DNA of 64,000 nucleotides, from NCBI GenBank assembly GCA_963818855.1, contig CAWFUH010000003.1, forward strand, positions 310,001-374,000, in the 5' to 3' direction. Made by a program: the position numbers and the translations under genes. This stretch comes from Bog-159 sp963818855. GTDB lineage: Bacteria; Acidobacteriota; Terriglobia; Bryobacterales; Bryobacteraceae. Shown one piece after another: positions 44,410 through 54,139 of this stretch (position 1 is the first letter of the stretch; each line of letters starts with the position of its first letter). The notes under the pieces were generated by a model, which worked only from the letters and a program-made list of their open reading frames with translations, was not told the DNA's origin and did not search any database.

Positions 44410-44637
44410 ATGCCCCAAATGACCCTGACTGCCGTGTATATGAAAGTGCCAGAGGGATACATTGGGTTCGTCGAGGAGCTGCCTGGCGCAAATACTCAAG
44501 GCGAAACCCTCGAGGAGGCCCGCACGAACCTGAATGAAGCAGTCGCGATGGTTCTGGATGCCAACCGCGCGTTGTCCGCACGGTCTCTAGAGGGTGCCGA
44601 TGTCATTCGGGAAACCCTGGTTTTGCCGGCGGCGTGA
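44410..44637 (+). CDS. hicB: HicB-like antitoxin
   Basis: 75 residues. TAVYMKVPEGYIGFVEELPG and ANTQGETLEEARTNLNEAVA match the partial RNase-H fold of HicB antitoxins. It is a minimal HicB without a DNA-binding extension. The hicA start (GTG 44634) overlaps its stop by four bases (GTGA). The order hicB then hicA is the less common one. The frame is intact. Confidence 0.82.
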   Translation: MPQMTLTAVYMKVPEGYIGFVEELPGANTQGETLEEARTNLNEAVAMVLDANRALSARSLEGADVIRETLVLPAA

Positions 44638-44910
44638 AACGAATCGATTTGATCCGGCATCTGGAGCACCACGGGCGCGAGCTCCTGCGCCAGGGACCAA
44701 TTACACAGTTGTAAGTGAATCGCAACGCGCGCAGTTCTTCGCGGTCCCGCAGCATCGTGAAGTGAACGGTTTCCCGCCCGAAAAATCTGCGACGATCTCC
44801 TGATTTCCCGTCCCGAGTTTCCGGACACGGGCCGACTTGGCGTTACCTATCCGGTGCGACTGCCGTATGTATATATGTTTCTCAACGTTTTCCGGGGGAC
44901 CTCTGTGTAG
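44634..44910 (+). pseudogene. HicA-type toxin, frameshifted twice
   Basis: The start KRIDLIRHLEHHGRELLRQG is a normal HicA opening but stops after 26 residues. NYTVVSESQRAQFFAVPQHR continues in a second frame, and ARKICDDLLISRPEF in a third, where the end runs to TAG 44908-44910. The catalytic HicA His expected in the G-x-H motif is Tyr in this copy (NYT). HicA normally degrades mRNA; this copy should be dead. Confidence 0.75.
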
Positions 44911-44920
44911 CACACTAGCG

Positions 44921-47689
44921 TTACGAGTGCTGATGTAGCGTTCGGTATTTTGCGTAACCGAGGACGCCGAGTTCATTGATAAGAGAGCTTGCGAGTGTGT
45001 GGCCGGCGGGGTCGCTGCTGGCCAGTCCTGCCTCCAGGATTTTTTGGACGTTCGCTTCTGCTCCGAGGATGGTCCACGTCTCGTGCTCGGTCTTGATCAT
45101 CTCTCGCAGGCATTCGAGCACGGGAAGCGTGTGTGTCGGTGCTAGCTGTGCTAGGCGTGACAAGACGAAGTAGTCGTGGTCTGTCCGGTGGGCTCGTTGT
45201 AGGACCTCGCGCAGCTCAGCGAGTTCCCATGCTGCGTCGAGCTTGCCCGCAGCAAACCACCAGCCAAAGGCCGTCAGTTCGCCGCGATGTTCCGTAAGGT
45301 TGGCAATTGCGGCTTGTTTTCGGTCATTCCAGAGCGCGACAAGTCGTTCTTGGATGGGTGCAACGATGGAGTCGCGGCTCGCGTAGAGGTTTCTTCCGAT
45401 GTAGGCCATCGCGTGTGCGCGGACGGTCGGGCTGGCTTGTGCGAAGAAGCGTTGGATTAGCGGGTGGTCGAGTGGGAGTTGACCGCGCCAGTACTGGGCC
45501 ATGAGGTGCTCCCCGAGATGCTCGCGCGCGTCAGGCTTATGTTGTCGTGCCGGTTGCGGTGGTCCTGGCAATGCTGCGACGGCGCGTTCGTAATACTGCG
45601 GCAGGAGCGCGACAGCATCGTCATATGCTGGGCTGAACGTGAGATACGCGTCCCAAGCGTCCACTCCGGGTATGCCGGTAAAGATGTCATCGGTATGCTC
45701 GGCTGTCCATACGTGATCGAGGGAGACGAGCCATGGGAAGAATCGTCCGTAAACGGACCGGATGGCCCGTGACTCGTCGTGCTCGAGGTGCTCGGTAAGG
45801 ACGGTCCTCACTTCCGGCATCGTGTCGAAGGTTCGTGATCCTGGTTCGTGCCGTCGTACCCATAACGCGTATTTGATGACGCCTTCGATGGCTTTGCCAC
45901 GTGTCGTGTTGATAGCGAGACTTGCCGCATCGAAATCCCGCGGCTGTTCTTGCTCCAAAGCGATGCTGGGTTCGGGATCGTTGGCGAGTGAACTGATGAT
46001 CTCCCACACCTGCGTGCGGTGCTCGAAGGGGACCTCTTTGGTGAGTGCAAGATCGATGACGTCGGCGATGGCGCTGCGTGTGCTGCCCCAATCCTGGTCG
46101 TCACCGAATGGGTCACGTTGCGCGGGTGGCACGTATGGCTCATTGACGACCCATGTTGCGAGATTGAGGACTCTGGGCCAGGCGATGGTTTTTCCTTTTT
46201 CGATAGCGGCACGTAGACCGTAGAAATAGGAGCGCACGTAGGTCGGGCTGAGGGTGCGTAACTCGTCAATGACCTCGTCGAGGTGGGCCGGATTGTCTGT
46301 GATGATACTGGTGAGGTCCATGCCGATACCACTTCGTGATGGGCCGAAGAAGTCGCCTGGCGGCTCCCAGGTTCTAAAGTACGTAATGAGCTCGGCGGGT
46401 GTCTTTGCCACGAGCGCCTCCTTGGTGAGTGGGCTTTGCGGGCCAACGAAACCTTCTTCAGGCGCTTTCTTCTCCGGTCCTACCGCCGCAATAATAGCTT
46501 CGTATCGCTCGGCCCAGACCGGCCGAAGGCTATCGGCGATCGGTACGAGATGCCCGCGTTGCCATACTTGCCTGTATTGTGTGGCTCGCTCGGGTGTGGG
46601 AGCCTGTCCGACGAATGCCTCCCACGATTCGTATTGGCCTTGCGGTGGACCGTCATTAATCCACATAAGGATAGTCTCTTGATCCTGCGGTGGCAGGTGC
46701 GGGAAGACGTCGTGCAGGAGGCGTTGGTACTCATGCTTGAGGCTGACGTCGTCGAACAGATTCCTGTTCGTGAGTTGTGCACGGACGAGTTCGGGGACGG
46801 TTGCTTGTACTCGGCGGAGGATATCGAGCGCGATACGGTAGAACACTTTTGTTGGCCGAGCATTAAGCGTTGCGATGACATGTGCCGCCGCCCCAGGATT
46901 GTCAATCGCTAGTTGTGCTGCCACATTTCTGGTGGCGCTTACGAGAAGGTTTCTGACGCCGTGCAGGTCTTCATCGAGCTCGATTTTGCTGTGCCAGATG
47001 CGTGATCCATCCTCCCCGGTGGGTCGGCCGTCTTTGGTGTAAGACGGTGCTGCCGTTTGTAGGAGGTCACTAAAGAGCGTGAGCGCGTCGAGCCCAAGGT
47101 GTTGTACGAACGTGGGTGTGATGATCGCGATGATTCGTTGGTAATGCCACGGGTCGAAGTGGGCAGTCAGGTCGGCAGGAGCGTTGTTGGTAAGCGCCAG
47201 CGTGACTCGCGCCAGCCGTGCTGCGGCTGCGGGTTCACCGTTACGTGCCAGGTGGTCGATGAGGGTGCCGAGCTTTTCTGCGAGGAGTCGATGGTATGGA
47301 GATGCCAGCCAGGACGCCGCTTTGCGAGCGAGCTGTGCTGCCATCCCTGCCGGCAACTGTGCTGCTACGTCTGCCAGATTTTCGTGGACCGAGATGTTCT
47401 CGGTATCAGGGATGTCGTTGGCGATGCGGAACACATCCTGGTGTGCATCGGGAATTCGGGCCATTCGTGCGAGGTACTGCGTTGCCGGCCAGGGCGGGAA
47501 TTGCACGGTCCCCTTTTCATCGTCTTTGATGGGCGCGGGCGGCTCGCTGAAGAAGCGGCGTTGCTCCAATGGCGCCAGCCAAGTCGGGTTCTCTAAACGC
47601 TCGAAAAAGTAGCGGCGCTGCTCGGGACGCGCGAGCATTGCTACGGCGCGATCCACCTCTTCAGCTGTTGGCGTTTTGTAGAATGGCAT
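44921..47689 (-). CDS. large helical protein of a defence-like two-gene unit
   Basis: 922 residues from ATG 47689, which has GAGGACC upstream; the longer frame is not used. No Walker motif, nuclease or protease signature is visible, and the sequence is helical throughout. The last 200 residues (SPTVRAHAMAYIGRNLYASR, HRGELTAFGWWFAAGKLDAA, VLECLREMIKTEHETW, LASSLINELGVLGYAKYRTL) recall the C-terminal DUF4020-like region of SIR2 and STAND-type antiphage proteins, a resemblance from memory. It overlaps the upstream gene by 29 bases. Two sampled 60-base lines here are 60% GC and one 58%, against 70% in a sampled line of the RND gene, which suggests transfer. It lies among toxin-antitoxin modules. 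Confidence 0.6.
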   Translation of the reverse strand: MPFYKTPTAEEVDRAVAMLARPEQRRYFFERLENPTWLAPLEQRRFFSEPPAPIKDDEKGTVQFPPWPATQYLARMARIPDAHQDVFRIANDIPDTENISVHENLADVAAQLPAGMAAQLARKAASWLASPYHRLLAEKLGTLIDHLARNGEPAAAARLARVTLALTNNAPADLTAHFDPWHYQRIIAIITPTFVQHLGLDALTLFSDLLQTAAPSYTKDGRPTGEDGSRIWHSKIELDEDLHGVRNLLVSATRNVAAQLAIDNPGAAAHVIATLNARPTKVFYRIALDILRRVQATVPELVRAQLTNRNLFDDVSLKHEYQRLLHDVFPHLPPQDQETILMWINDGPPQGQYESWEAFVGQAPTPERATQYRQVWQRGHLVPIADSLRPVWAERYEAIIAAVGPEKKAPEEGFVGPQSPLTKEALVAKTPAELITYFRTWEPPGDFFGPSRSGIGMDLTSIITDNPAHLDEVIDELRTLSPTYVRSYFYGLRAAIEKGKTIAWPRVLNLATWVVNEPYVPPAQRDPFGDDQDWGSTRSAIADVIDLALTKEVPFEHRTQVWEIISSLANDPEPSIALEQEQPRDFDAASLAINTTRGKAIEGVIKYALWVRRHEPGSRTFDTMPEVRTVLTEHLEHDESRAIRSVYGRFFPWLVSLDHVWTAEHTDDIFTGIPGVDAWDAYLTFSPAYDDAVALLPQYYERAVAALPGPPQPARQHKPDAREHLGEHLMAQYWRGQLPLDHPLIQRFFAQASPTVRAHAMAYIGRNLYASRDSIVAPIQERLVALWNDRKQAAIANLTEHRGELTAFGWWFAAGKLDAAWELAELREVLQRAHRTDHDYFVLSRLAQLAPTHTLPVLECLREMIKTEHETWTILGAEANVQKILEAGLASSDPAGHTLASSLINELGVLGYAKYRTLHQHS

Positions 47690-48359
47690 CAAGGTCCTCA
47701 AGCGTGGTGAAAAATGGTCGAATGGCTGCGGCAATCGCGCTCTCAAACAACCCGAACTGACGTTGCAGTTCGTCCAAGCGGAAGTCGCCGTCCGTATCTT
47801 CATTAACGTGAGCTTTGCCCATAAACCAGTTGGTGACGGCAAGCCATTGACGCAAAATCGGGGTCAGGGTGGCGTCCGCCGGCGTATGCTCGGGTGCAAT
47901 ACCGCGAAAGAGTCGCCGTGCTGCATCAACTGGTTTGTTGCGCGTGCGCAAATGGTCCTGCAGAAGATCGGCGACTTTGGTGGCGAGTGTGCGATCAATC
48001 GTTACTGGGATGGTTGGTGGTGCTGTTGCGCCGCCAATGTCCGCGATAAGGAGCGGAAATCCTGGAAGGGCAGTAATTTCGTCGAGCCTACTCGTGTGAT
48101 CGAGCCGTTGATTCACGGTCGGGCCGGCGACGACGTCCGGGAGGCGGTTGCGAATCTCGCGCACGGCATGGGAAACAAACCGCACATAGCCGGGAACGGG
48201 CGTGTCGTATAACATCGTGACGGCGCCGACATAGAGCTCGCCGAGTGATGGCGCGTTGCTCGCAAGCCACACCTTAATATCACGCCGTTCGGGTGTCCAG
48301 CATGCGGATAATGGCGGCACGATCGGGCCATCTGGCGGGAATGGTGCTGCCGGGGTCAT
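47661..48359 (-). CDS. partner protein of the defence-like two-gene unit
   Basis: 232 residues, no signal peptide or span. The N-terminal part reads WLASNAPSLGELYVGAVTML, then YDTPVPGYVRFVSHAVREIR and NRLPDVVAG. The C-terminal part reads RQWLAVTNWFMGKAHVNEDT, then LDELQRQFGLFESAIAAAIR and FFTTLEDLDAILQNAN. I recall similar proteins of unknown function in accessory islands, always ahead of a large protein, but cannot name the family. No catalytic motif stands out; the conserved His-Glu-Arg (HAVREIRNRLPD) could be functional. The large gene starts inside its end, so the two are made together. Confidence 0.6.
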   Translation of the reverse strand: MTPAAPFPPDGPIVPPLSACWTPERRDIKVWLASNAPSLGELYVGAVTMLYDTPVPGYVRFVSHAVREIRNRLPDVVAGPTVNQRLDHTSRLDEITALPGFPLLIADIGGATAPPTIPVTIDRTLATKVADLLQDHLRTRNKPVDAARRLFRGIAPEHTPADATLTPILRQWLAVTNWFMGKAHVNEDTDGDFRLDELQRQFGLFESAIAAAIRPFFTTLEDLDAILQNANS

Positions 48360-48521
48360 TACTTGCGATTGTAATGCTGAAGATTAAGAAGGTGGCGGGA
48401 AATCGCTGAATTCTCGGAAGAATCGTCACCCTTCACAACCGAAGCCGACATGAGTCCTGATAAACGCGCCAGGGTCCCCCCACCTCAGCGCCCACGTCCA
48501 ACCGTGCGTATCCGTCAACAC

Positions 48522-48779
48522 TCAGGAGCTCCGACGCGTTCGCGGCTCGCGCCTGCGATGCTTCTGGATGATAGCCGCCAGGGCGCGTAATGCCTCATTA
48601 GCCTCTCCCGAAGTCGGAAATGCGGCGGCTACATCCGGTTCCAGAACCACCACAGAGCTTCCAGCGGCATACCGGGACGCGTACGGATTCGGTTTCGCCT
48701 TGCTGAAGTCGTATTCTGGCAGAATTTCGTCGCCGCGGCTCCGCCTTTTAGCTTCGTGTTTACTCGGTGGCCTGTTCAT
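48522..48779 (-). CDS. BrnA-like antitoxin
   Basis: 85 residues from ATG 48779, which lies 20 bases inside the end of the toxin gene with AGGA just upstream. The EILPEYDFSKAKPNPYASRY segment is the toxin-wrapping N-terminal region seen in BrnT partners. The rest, VVVLEPDVAAAFPTSGEANE and ALRALAAIIQKH, resembles a short ribbon-helix-helix protein. It should repress its own operon with the toxin. Confidence 0.75.
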   Translation of the reverse strand: MNRPPSKHEAKRRSRGDEILPEYDFSKAKPNPYASRYAAGSSVVVLEPDVAAAFPTSGEANEALRALAAIIQKHRRREPRTRRSS

Positions 48780-49044
48780 AGTCCTGTCGCTCACGCCTGG
48801 TGGCCGGCCGCACACTGATGATCCGAATTGTCTCACGGCGATCCACGAACATCACGGCGAGCAGATGCTGGTTTCGCGAAACGCCCAACAGCACCAGACG
48901 CTCCTCGTCCGAGGAATGGCGTGGGTCCGCCACAATTCGGCCGAGCGGATCTTCAAAAACGGTGGCTGCCTCCTCGAACGACACTGCATGTTTCGACAGA
49001 TTCGATGCGGCCTTCCGCGAATCCCATTCGAACTCTAGCGCCAT
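48760..49044 (-). CDS. brnT: BrnT-like ribonuclease toxin
   Basis: 94 residues, the usual length. EFEWDSRKAASNLSKHAVSF, EEAATVFEDPLGRIVADPRH and RETIRIISVRPATRRERQDY cover the whole BrnT fold, a RelE-like endoribonuclease, with its conserved WD..K...N..KH..F opening and the R..T..ER.DY end. The toxin gene leads and the antitoxin follows, as in BrnTA operons. It is the only toxin-antitoxin pair in the window with both frames intact. Confidence 0.88.
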   Translation of the reverse strand: MALEFEWDSRKAASNLSKHAVSFEEAATVFEDPLGRIVADPRHSSDEERLVLLGVSRNQHLLAVMFVDRRETIRIISVRPATRRERQDYEQATE

Positions 49045-49675
49045 TAGCCATTATACTTGCCGCCTGTCCGGTCGCGTTTTCCTGGGAACGCGCCCCCTCT
49101 CCGGAGCGATTGCCAGTCGCATTCGACTCGGTTGATGCCAAGCCACCCTCCCCGCCACGAAAACGCGCGCGCTGACTTCCGTCGTTCCTCCTGACCGCAC
49201 AGCGCTTTCCCTGCCATCGGCCGAGCCTCCCCGATCACCCGTCGGCACCTGTCCTGATCTCATTGAAAGGAAACTGAACCGCCGCATCAGGCCGCGGAAA
49301 CGGCCCGGCCGCCTTGGTAGAGTGGCCTTGACGAGCGAACGGTAGCCTGACTCTTGCGGCAGCCATTCATCTGCGCGGCCTGCGAAGGCACGCGCACAAC
49401 ACAGCTAACAAGATGAAACTTCCTGAAAATACGTCCACCGTATCCGCCAATTACGCTCAGAGATTGGCTTTGCGGTTTTGCAAGCCCAAGTAAACAAATT
49501 ACTTATTGGCTTAGTTCGTACAGAAAAAGCCATGCTCTCAAAAGCTCCCCGGCCTTGCGCGCGGACGAACAAGGTAGGATGTGGAAACTACGAAAGATCG
49601 GGCGCAACCCCGACCCCGGCGCCCCCGCGCAATTCGGATTAAAATATCAGAAAGAGTTCTTTCCGGCCATCATTC
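49045..49675. other. gene-free gap between brnT and the RND pump
   Basis: No frame is protein-like. An AT-rich patch (about 49480-49530, with AAACAAATTACTTATTGG) interrupts otherwise GC-rich DNA and is the likeliest promoter area for the pump genes. No repeat or RNA gene was recognised. Confidence 0.4.
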
Positions 49676-52600
49676 ATGTGGATAGTCCGCCTAGCCCTCC
49701 GCCGCCCCTACACCTTCGTCGTCATGTCCATGATGATCGTCATCCTGGGCATCCTCGCCGCCGTCCGCATGCCCACCGACATCTTTCCCGAAATCGACAT
49801 CCCCGTCGTCAGCGTCATCTGGTCCTACGCCGGCATCTCCCCCGAGGAAATGGCCGAAGTCGTCACCATCCGCTGCGAGCGTTCCTTCACCACCTCGGTC
49901 AACGACATCGAGCACATGGAGTCGCAATCGCTCCCGGGCATCGCCATCATCAAGATCTTCTTCCACCCCAATGCCAAAGTCGAAGCCGCCGTCGCGCAAC
50001 TGGCCGCCGCGTCGCAATCCGTGCTGCATTCGCTGCCCACCGGCATGACGCCGCCCTCCATCCTGCGCTATAACGCCTCCAGCGTCCCCATCCTGCAGTT
50101 GAGCATCTCGAGCGACACCATGAGCGAATCGTCGCTCTACGATTACGGTTACCAGTTCATCCGCACCCAGATGGCTACCGTGCAAGGCGCCAGTTTCCCC
50201 TTGCCCTATGGCGGCCGGCCCCGCCAGATCATGGTCGATCTCGACCTCAAATCGCTCTACGCGCAAGGTCTCTCCGCCAACGACGTGGTCAACGCCGTCA
50301 ATGCGCAAAGCCTCATCATCCCCTCCGGCGTCGCCAAAATCGGCTCCAACGAATTCGTGGTGCGTCTCAATAGCCTGCCGCCCACGGCCGAAGCCTTCAA
50401 CAGCCTGCCCATCAAGCAGACCAACGGCACCACCGTCTACCTGCGCGACATCGGCCACGTGCGCGACGGCTTCGCCATCCAATCGAACATCGTGCGCCAC
50501 AATGGCAACCGCGCCGCGCTGCTCACCGTCCTGAAAAACGGCGGCTCGTCCACCTTGCGCATCGTCAGCCGCATCAAGGAGATTCTGCCGCGCATCCGGT
50601 CCACGCTGCCCGCCGCCCTCAATCTCAAGCTGCTGTTCGATCAATCCATCTTCGTGCGCGCCGCCATCAACGGCGTACTCAAAGAGGCCACCATCGCCGC
50701 CTGCCTCACCGGCCTCATGATCCTGTTGTTCCTGGGCAGTTGGCGCTCCACCATCATTGTCTGTATTTCCATCCCGCTCTCCATCCTCACCTCGCTCGCC
50801 ATCATGAACCTGATGGGTGAAACCATCAACGTCATGACGCTCGGTGGACTGGCGTTGGCCGTGGGCATCCTGGTCGACGATGCCACCGTCGAAATCGAAA
50901 ACATTCATCGCAACATGGGCCAGCGCAAGCCCATCATCAAAGCGATTCTCGATGGCGCGTCGCAGATCGCCATCCCCGCTTTCGTTTCCACGATCTGCAT
51001 CTGCATCGTTTTCGTCCCCGTGGTCTTCTTAAGCGGCGCGGCGCGCTACCTGTTCACGCCCCTGGCGCTGGCCGTGGTGCTGGCCATACTGGCCTCCTAC
51101 CTGCTATCGCGCACGCTCATTCCCACCATGGTCAAGTACATGCTGCGCGGCGAAGCGGAGCGCTATCGAAACGAGTCGGGCGAAATGGAAGATACCGGAC
51201 ACGGCTGGTTCGCCGGTATCCACCACGGTTTCCAGACACGCTTCGAGCGCATGCGCAACGCCTATCGCCGCCTGCTCGGCTCCGCCTTGGCGCACCGCAA
51301 GCTGGTAGCCGTCTGTTTCGGCCTCATCGTGGCCGCCTGCGTGGCCCTGCTTCCCTTCATCGGCACGGACTTCTTCCCGCAAGTGGATGCCGGCCAGATC
51401 CGCCTGCACGTGCGCGCGCCCGCCGGCACCCGCATCGAAGAGACCGAAGCTTATTTCAAACAGGTCGAGGACACCATTCGCCAGACCGTGCCCCCCGCCG
51501 AACTGTCCGATATCCTCGATAACATCGGCCTGCCTTATAGCGGCTTCAACATCGCCTTGAGCGACAGCGCCACCATCGGCTCCTTCGATGGCGAAATTCT
51601 GGTTTCGCTAAAGCCGGAGCACGCCTCCACCTGGGGCTACATCCGCGATCTGCGCCTGCGCCTGAACCGCCAGTTTCCCGACCTCACCTTCTTCTTCCAG
51701 CCGGCCGATATCGTGGGACAGATTCTCAATTTTGGATTGCCCGCGCCCATCGACGTACAGGTCATCGGCCCGCTTACCAACGCGCCCGCCAACTACGCGC
51801 TGGCCCGCCAGATCACCGCGCGCCTCGCGCAAATTCCGGGCGCGGTAGACGTCCACCTGCACCAGGTCGTCGACGCACCCGAGCTGCGCTTCAACGTGGA
51901 CCGCACCCGCGCCGATCAGCTTGGCCTCACCCAGCAGGACGTCGCCAACAGCCTGCTGATCTCGCTGAGCGGCAACCTGCAGCTCGCGCCGAATTACTGG
52001 ATAAATCCGCAAAACGGCGTGGACTATCCCATCATCGTGCAAGCCCCCGAATACCGCATGGCCTCCACCGCCGAACTGCTCGATACGCCCGTGCATGCGG
52101 GCGGCGCGCGCGCTGCCAATCAACTGCTCACCAATGTGGCGCGTCTCGATCGCGGCGCCACGGCTTCGGTTGTCAATCACTACGATGTGCAGCCGCTCTA
52201 CGACGTCTACGCCAACGTCCAGGATCGCGATCTCGGCAGCGTGGCCGGCGAAGTGCGCCGCGCGCTGGACACTTTCCGTCCCCGGCTGCCCAAGGGCAGT
52301 TTCTTCGAAACGCGCGGCCAGGTGGAAACCATGCGCACGTCCTTCATCGGTCTTGGCGCGGGCATGATCTTCGCCGTAGTGCTGGTGTATTTCGTGATGG
52401 TGGTGAACTTCCAATCCTGGCTCGATCCGTTCATCATCCTGATGGCCCTGCCCGGCGCGCTTTCCGGCATCCTGCTGATGTTATTCGTCACCCAGACCAC
52501 TATCAACGTGCCGTCGCTGATGGGCGCTATCATGAGCATTGGCGTGGCAACGGCGAATAGCATCCTCCTGGTGAATTTTGCGAACGATCTGCGGGAAACC

Positions 52601-52879
52601 GGCGCCGATTCCACTACCGCCGCGCTCGAAGCCGGTTACACCCGCCTGCGCCCCGTAATCATGACGGCACTGGCCATGATCGTGGGCATGCTGCCTATGG
52701 CTCTGGGTGTGGGCGAAGGCGGCGAACAGAACGCCCCGCTGGGCCGCGCCGTAATCGGTGGATTGCTGCTGGCCACCGTCGCCACGCTGTTCTTCGTGCC
52801 GGTGGTTTACAGCGTGCTGCGCCGTCAACCGCCAACTTATCTCGAACACGAGGCCGAGGTGCAGGCGTATGATCGCTGA
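49676..52879 (+). CDS. RND-family efflux pump inner-membrane transporter
   Basis: 1067 residues, a full-length HAE1-type RND transporter. The opening MWIVRLALRRPYTFVVMSMM, the porter domains and twelve membrane helices in two sets are present. The proton-relay Asp pair is in ALAVGILVDDATVEIENIHR. The second half repeats the design (LMGAIMSIGVATANSILLVN). Its stop overlaps the adaptor start by eleven bases. No outer-membrane TolC-type channel is nearby. Residues encoded at 50284-50368 are duplicated as a scrap at 43498-43582. Confidence 0.95.
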   Translation: MWIVRLALRRPYTFVVMSMMIVILGILAAVRMPTDIFPEIDIPVVSVIWSYAGISPEEMAEVVTIRCERSFTTSVNDIEHMESQSLPGIAIIKIFFHPNAKVEAAVAQLAAASQSVLHSLPTGMTPPSILRYNASSVPILQLSISSDTMSESSLYDYGYQFIRTQMATVQGASFPLPYGGRPRQIMVDLDLKSLYAQGLSANDVVNAVNAQSLIIPSGVAKIGSNEFVVRLNSLPPTAEAFNSLPIKQTNGTTVYLRDIGHVRDGFAIQSNIVRHNGNRAALLTVLKNGGSSTLRIVSRIKEILPRIRSTLPAALNLKLLFDQSIFVRAAINGVLKEATIAACLTGLMILLFLGSWRSTIIVCISIPLSILTSLAIMNLMGETINVMTLGGLALAVGILVDDATVEIENIHRNMGQRKPIIKAILDGASQIAIPAFVSTICICIVFVPVVFLSGAARYLFTPLALAVVLAILASYLLSRTLIPTMVKYMLRGEAERYRNESGEMEDTGHGWFAGIHHGFQTRFERMRNAYRRLLGSALAHRKLVAVCFGLIVAACVALLPFIGTDFFPQVDAGQIRLHVRAPAGTRIEETEAYFKQVEDTIRQTVPPAELSDILDNIGLPYSGFNIALSDSATIGSFDGEILVSLKPEHASTWGYIRDLRLRLNRQFPDLTFFFQPADIVGQILNFGLPAPIDVQVIGPLTNAPANYALARQITARLAQIPGAVDVHLHQVVDAPELRFNVDRTRADQLGLTQQDVANSLLISLSGNLQLAPNYWINPQNGVDYPIIVQAPEYRMASTAELLDTPVHAGGARAANQLLTNVARLDRGATASVVNHYDVQPLYDVYANVQDRDLGSVAGEVRRALDTFRPRLPKGSFFETRGQVETMRTSFIGLGAGMIFAVVLVYFVMVVNFQSWLDPFIILMALPGALSGILLMLFVTQTTINVPSLMGAIMSIGVATANSILLVNFANDLRETGADSTTAALEAGYTRLRPVIMTALAMIVGMLPMALGVGEGGEQNAPLGRAVIGGLLLATVATLFFVPVVYSVLRRQPPTYLEHEAEVQAYDR

Positions 52880-54137
52880 AACGCCCCCTGCCAGCACCCG
52901 CCCGCAAGCCCGTGCCGGGCGCCGCAGCCTGCTGGTGTTCTTCGCGCTGATCGCCGTGCTGGTGGGCGCCGCCGTCGTGGGCGGAATCCTGCCCCGCCTC
53001 AGCCGCCAGAAGGCGCTCCTGGCCGCCGCGGAAACCCAAAACGGCCAGCGCCCCCTGGTGGAAGTTGCCACTGCGCGGCTCGCGCCCCTGCGCTCCACGC
53101 TCGATCTGCCGGGCGATCTGCAAGCTCTGGTCGACTCGCCCATCTTCGCCCGTGTGGATGGGTACCTCCGCACCCGCCTGGTCGATTATGGCGACCGCGT
53201 CAAGGCCGGCCAACTGCTGGCCGAAATCGATACGCCGGAATTAGACCAGCAGCTTCGCCAGGCGCGCGCCACGCTCTCGCAAATGCAATCCGCGCTCAAC
53301 GAAGTGAAGGCCGATCTCGATCTTTCCAAAGCTAATCTGAACATGGCCCGCCTCACCGTCGAGCGCTGGCGCCGCTTGGCCAAGGGCGGCGTCGTAGCCC
53401 GCCAGGAAGCCGATCAGAAAGAGGCGGACTTCTCCGTGAATGAAGCGCAGGTCGCCAAGGCCCAGGCCAGCATTGCCACCACCGAGGAGACGGTGCACGC
53501 GAACGAAGCCAATGTGCACCGCCTGGAGGAGATGAAGGCGTTCGCCCGCATCCTCGCGCCGTACGATGGAGTCATCACTTCGCGCACAGTGGACGTCGGC
53601 TGGCTCATCAACTCCGGCAACGGCGGCGCCGCCCGCGAGCTGTTCCATATCGCGCAGATTCAGGTGCTGCGCATTTTCGTCAACGTGCCGCAAACTAACG
53701 TCGCCTCCATCCAGCCCGGCCAGACCGCCGAACTGCGCGTCGAAGAGTTGCCCGGACAGGTGTTCTCCGCGCGCGTCACGCGCATCGCCAACGCGCTCGA
53801 CAGCAACTCGCGCGCCATGGTGACGGTGCTCGAAGTGCCGAATCCGCGTGGCGTACTGATGCCCGGCATGTACGCCCAGGTGCGCTTCTCCACCGGCCGC
53901 GCCGAGCCGGCCATCCTGGTCCCCGGCGACGTGCTCATTCTCGGCCGCCAGGGCCCGCGCGTCGCTGTGGTTGCGCCGGACCATCGCATTCACCTGCGCC
54001 AGATCCGTATCGGCCAGGATCTGGGATCCGAAATCGCCGTTGTCTCCGGCTTGTCGGCCGGCGAAATGGTCGTGGCCAATCCATCCGATGCCGTGCGCGA
54101 GAACGCGTTGGTAGACGTGCGTAATGTCGGCAAGTAG
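52869..54137 (+). CDS. RND efflux periplasmic adaptor (membrane fusion protein)
   Basis: 422 residues from ATG 52869, inside the end of the pump gene; the frame continuing upstream is a shadow. One N-terminal span (RSLLVFFALIAVLVGAAVVG) anchors a hairpin (QLRQARATLSQMQSALNEVK) between two lipoyl half-motifs (GDLQALVDSPIFARVDGYLR, then ILAPYDGVITSRTVDVGWLI). The beta-barrel and membrane-proximal domains follow (VPQTNVASIQPGQTAELRVE, VLIPGDVLILG-like strand). It couples the pump to an outer-membrane channel. The pump-first gene order is less common than adaptor-first. Confidence 0.93.
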   Translation: MIAETPPASTRPQARAGRRSLLVFFALIAVLVGAAVVGGILPRLSRQKALLAAAETQNGQRPLVEVATARLAPLRSTLDLPGDLQALVDSPIFARVDGYLRTRLVDYGDRVKAGQLLAEIDTPELDQQLRQARATLSQMQSALNEVKADLDLSKANLNMARLTVERWRRLAKGGVVARQEADQKEADFSVNEAQVAKAQASIATTEETVHANEANVHRLEEMKAFARILAPYDGVITSRTVDVGWLINSGNGGAARELFHIAQIQVLRIFVNVPQTNVASIQPGQTAELRVEELPGQVFSARVTRIANALDSNSRAMVTVLEVPNPRGVLMPGMYAQVRFSTGRAEPAILVPGDVLILGRQGPRVAVVAPDHRIHLRQIRIGQDLGSEIAVVSGLSAGEMVVANPSDAVRENALVDVRNVGK

Positions 54138-54139
54138 CG

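Noticed and set aside
50284..50368. Assembly duplication as the sole explanation of the 85-bp match
   Set aside because: One base differs and both edges are sharp with unrelated flanks, which argues against a simple overlap error, though long reads would settle it.
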